From Collinsella sp. (lineage in GTDB: Bacteria; Actinomycetota; Coriobacteriia; Coriobacteriales; Coriobacteriaceae): a stretch of DNA of 52,998 nucleotides. Shown here piece by piece: positions 51,052 through 52,998 of this stretch. The first letter of the stretch is position 1; the number at the start of each line of letters is the position of its first letter. The position numbers and the translations under genes are program-made. The notes under the pieces were generated by a model. The model was not told the DNA's origin. It did no database searches and was given only the letters and a program-made list of their open reading frames with translations. The stretch covers positions 1-52,998 of the forward strand of contig WGSL01000005.1 in the NCBI GenBank assembly GCA_014871665.1, in the 5' to 3' direction.

Positions 51052-52764
51052 CTAAGAACGCTTACGGCTCGCCATGGTGCCTGCGGCGATAGCGGCTGTT
51101 CCCGCAAGGACGGTTGCCACGATGGCCGCACCCGAGGTGTCGCCGGTTGCCGCGAGCACGCCGGTAGTCTTGGCTTTCGTGGTTGAAGCCGCAACGGCCT
51201 TGGTCGGCTTTGAGCCCTCAGGCTTGGGGTTCTGCTTGGACTCCGCGGGCTTGCTTTCTGCGGGCTTGGTCTCGTCGGGCTTGGGGTCGTCCGGCTTGGC
51301 TACCTCGGGAGGTGCGATGGTCGTACTTTTGGCGACTGCTTTGATATAGAGGGAGTCGACCGTGGCGTCGCCCGTGCCGATGGCTTGGCCTGCCTCGTAG
51401 ATGCCGTCACGGAGCTTGCGATAGTCAATGACCTTGCCGCCTTCGGGCGTCTGGATGGCGGCGTTCTCAATCTTGATGGTGCCGATTGTCTTGCCGTCAG
51501 CGCTCATGGCACGGGCAAAGATTGCCGCAGTATCTCCTTCGGCCGTTACCTTGCTGCGGATGATCGAGATGACTGCGGGTGTGACGCCCTCGCTGGTCTG
51601 GGCGATGATGCCGATGTTCTCGCCTTGGGGTTCGCGCCTCGTCTCGCCATCTTGGTTTTCGCTGTAGGGGATGGGGCCGTCGCCGTTCTCGACATAGCGG
51701 GCTATGGCCTTGACAACGGAGTCGCTGATGTAGATGTGGCCGCCCTTCTCGTTGGGTCGATCGTTTCTGGTGGAGAATGCAGCCGAAACCTCGCCTTCCG
51801 CAAACGCGTCCACGGTGGAGCCGTTCTTGACGACGATGTCGTCCTGGTAGGTGAAGAGGGCGTTGGCGCCACCGTATCTGCCTTTACTTGCACGGACCGT
51901 CACGTTTGCATGATCGAGGGTGATGCCCTTGTGGGCATAGACGCCATATTCAACACCGTTTACGTTGAGGGAGGCGTTTGTGGCTGCGAGGCTGCCCTTG
52001 GCCTCGACGGCAGCGTCTTTCTCGGAGCTTGCCTCGACCGTCCCGCCACCCTTGATGGTGAGGTTCTTGTCGGCTCCAATACCCTTGTCCTTGGTAGCCC
52101 TGGCGGTGACGGCTCCGCTGTCGTCAATCGTGATATTGCCGTTTGCCCTGATGCCATCCGATGCACCCGTGGCGTTGACGTTGCCCGAACCTTTGATAGC
52201 GAGATCACCTCCGGCATTGATGGCATCAAACCCAGTGCTCGTGGCGTTGACGGATCCGGCTCCGTCGATGTTGATATTACCCGTGGAGAGGATAGCGTCC
52301 TCAGTAGATGTCACGCTGAGCGTGCCGCCCTCGTCGCCTTGGATATTGAGCTCGGCATTCTCGTTAGTGCCATGAGAAACGTTGATGCTTTCGATCCATT
52401 CGGCAGTGACGATGTTGGTTCCCGAGTAATTCACGTTGAGCTTGCCTGCGGCCTGGATCTCGCCGCCGTTGTAGTTGTTGAGCTTCAAGTCGTCGGCGCC
52501 GTCCCACGACCAGGTACCGGCCTCGTCGCTCGCCGCGGTGTTGTACTTGTTGCCGCCGACCTTGACCCATTCCGCTGCGAGCGAGACGCTCGGCATGAGC
52601 AGCGAACTCACCGTGAGCGCGCACACGGCGCCCGCGACGATGCGGCGCGTCACGCGGCGCCAGCTGCCGTGCGCGAGTCCTATGCGACGGCGAACGTCGG
52701 GTTCGGCAACATGGGTTCCGGCGGTAGTGTCATTGTGTTTGGGGGTCGTGAACAAGGCTGCCAT
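51052..52764 (-). CDS. Beta-helix-like surface protein with LAATGD sorting signal
   Basis: 570 residues. Signal-anchor region (RRVTRRIVAGAVCALTVSSLL, cleavage after SLAA), then repeating strands of about 20 residues (GNINIDGAGSVNATSTG, GDLAIKGSGNVNATGAS, GNITIDDSGAVTARATK, KNLTIKGGGTVEASSEK), the style of Cthe_2159-type carbohydrate-binding beta-helices. A Pro/Lys/Glu stalk leads to LAATGD at about residue 537, a hydrophobic helix and RKRS. ATG 52764 (GGGAG upstream) is preferred over 52782. Shares the upstream motif with the 3974 gene. Probably sortase-anchored; ligand unknown. Confidence 0.88.
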   Translation of the reverse strand: MAALFTTPKHNDTTAGTHVAEPDVRRRIGLAHGSWRRVTRRIVAGAVCALTVSSLLMPSVSLAAEWVKVGGNKYNTAASDEAGTWSWDGADDLKLNNYNGGEIQAAGKLNVNYSGTNIVTAEWIESINVSHGTNENAELNIQGDEGGTLSVTSTEDAILSTGNINIDGAGSVNATSTGFDAINAGGDLAIKGSGNVNATGASDGIRANGNITIDDSGAVTARATKDKGIGADKNLTIKGGGTVEASSEKDAAVEAKGSLAATNASLNVNGVEYGVYAHKGITLDHANVTVRASKGRYGGANALFTYQDDIVVKNGSTVDAFAEGEVSAAFSTRNDRPNEKGGHIYISDSVVKAIARYVENGDGPIPYSENQDGETRREPQGENIGIIAQTSEGVTPAVISIIRSKVTAEGDTAAIFARAMSADGKTIGTIKIENAAIQTPEGGKVIDYRKLRDGIYEAGQAIGTGDATVDSLYIKAVAKSTTIAPPEVAKPDDPKPDETKPAESKPAESKQNPKPEGSKPTKAVAASTTKAKTTGVLAATGDTSGAAIVATVLAGTAAIAAGTMASRKRS

Positions 52765-52825
52765 GGTTGCTCCCGTTCTCATAGGGCCTATACGACTAGA
52801 TTCAGCGTATCTGCTGGATGTTGCC

Positions 52826-52865
52826 GGCGGTAGTGCCGTTTGGAGGGCAAAATGGCCAAAATGGG
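52826..52865 (-). promoter_or_regulatory. Shared upstream motif of LAxTG surface genes (copy 2)
   Basis: GGCGGTAGTGCCGTT at 52826-52840 is identical to 8404-8418, followed by a GGCAAAATGGCCAAAATG-like stretch. It ends 62 bp from ATG 52764, against 63 bp in copy 1. Confidence 0.65.
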
Positions 52866-52903
52866 GGAGAAATAGGCCGCACGCCGGCGCAGGGACCGGC
52901 GCT

Positions 52904-52942
52904 AAAAGAAAAGCGCGGGGCCGCATGGCGACTCCGCGCTTT
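52904..52942 (-). terminator. Terminator of a gene beyond the right edge
   Basis: AAAGCGCGG (52910-52918) and CCGCGCTTT (52934-52942) pair; on the minus strand the U-run TTTTCTTTT follows, so it should end a minus-strand gene lying to the right. Confidence 0.75.
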
Positions 52943-52998
52943 ATTGTTACGGGCTTTAGCCTGTGCGGGGCGCGCAGCGCGCCGCATCAGAAACCACC

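Noticed and set aside
51385..52833. 482-codon plus-strand ORF
   Set aside because: Antisense to the LAxTG surface protein, whose signal peptide and sorting signal are clear.

Overview
The window looks like chromosomal DNA of a high-GC Coriobacteriia gut actinobacterium, most likely Collinsella. This is inferred from protein style: a ParE-like topoisomerase, PadR/DUF1700 and YtrA/ABC modules, many DMT and LysR genes, a LuxR-type regulator beside a large surface protein, LAxTG sorting signals, and frequent GTG starts. No rRNA, tRNA or CRISPR array was seen.

Layout. 1-3.9 kb: a type IIA topoisomerase B subunit (cut by the left edge), a STAND-type ATPase with a DUF234-like end, and an XRE regulator with a membrane protein. 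4-9.5 kb: a 1455-residue LAxTG surface protein containing a C10 tract, and a LuxR-type regulator. 9.5-13.9 kb: a graveyard. It holds remnants of a DnaQ-like exonuclease, DUF4097 and PspC proteins, a STAND ATPase, an arginase and an EFR1 ferredoxin, around an intact PadR-DUF1700 pair and one unknown gene. 13.9-17.7 kb: an EamA transporter, a long inverted repeat, a GntR(YtrA)-ABC cassette whose ATPase has a shifted C-terminus, and a striking array of 15-bp arms at a 40-bp pitch. 17.6-31.4 kb: housekeeping genes (RF3, a queuosine-precursor transporter with a likely preQ1 switch, SDR, ung, EamA/LysR, MATE, rlmA, rsmJ, GNAT, mscL, a Tet(M)-like GTPase). 31.5-39.2 kb: two paralogous STAND ATPases flanking a class II UvrA, then a low-GC segment with a serine recombinase and two envelope or secreted proteins. 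39.2-50.9 kb: trmL, a CobW GTPase, an ArsC-like protein, a flavodoxin, a patatin, the TPP-riboswitch-controlled thiM/thiamine-binding/thiE operon, HAD, LysR, a MetE-like methyltransferase, uraA and an esterase. 51-53 kb: a second LAxTG surface protein with beta-helix-like repeats.

Three patterns stand out. (1) Each of the three intact STAND-type ATPase genes carries its own set of short phased repeats just upstream. The sets differ between genes, and a fourth ATPase copy is a frameshifted remnant. (2) Both LAxTG surface-protein genes share a 15-bp identical block plus a similar flank at the same distance (62-63 bp) from their start codons, and one lies next to a LuxR regulator, so they probably form a small surface regulon. 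(3) Intergenic regions carry a family of perfect hairpins with a GGGACAG core and covarying stems (REP-like), and a separate alternating-orientation array at 17.3-17.5 kb. All functional statements are from sequence reading alone.
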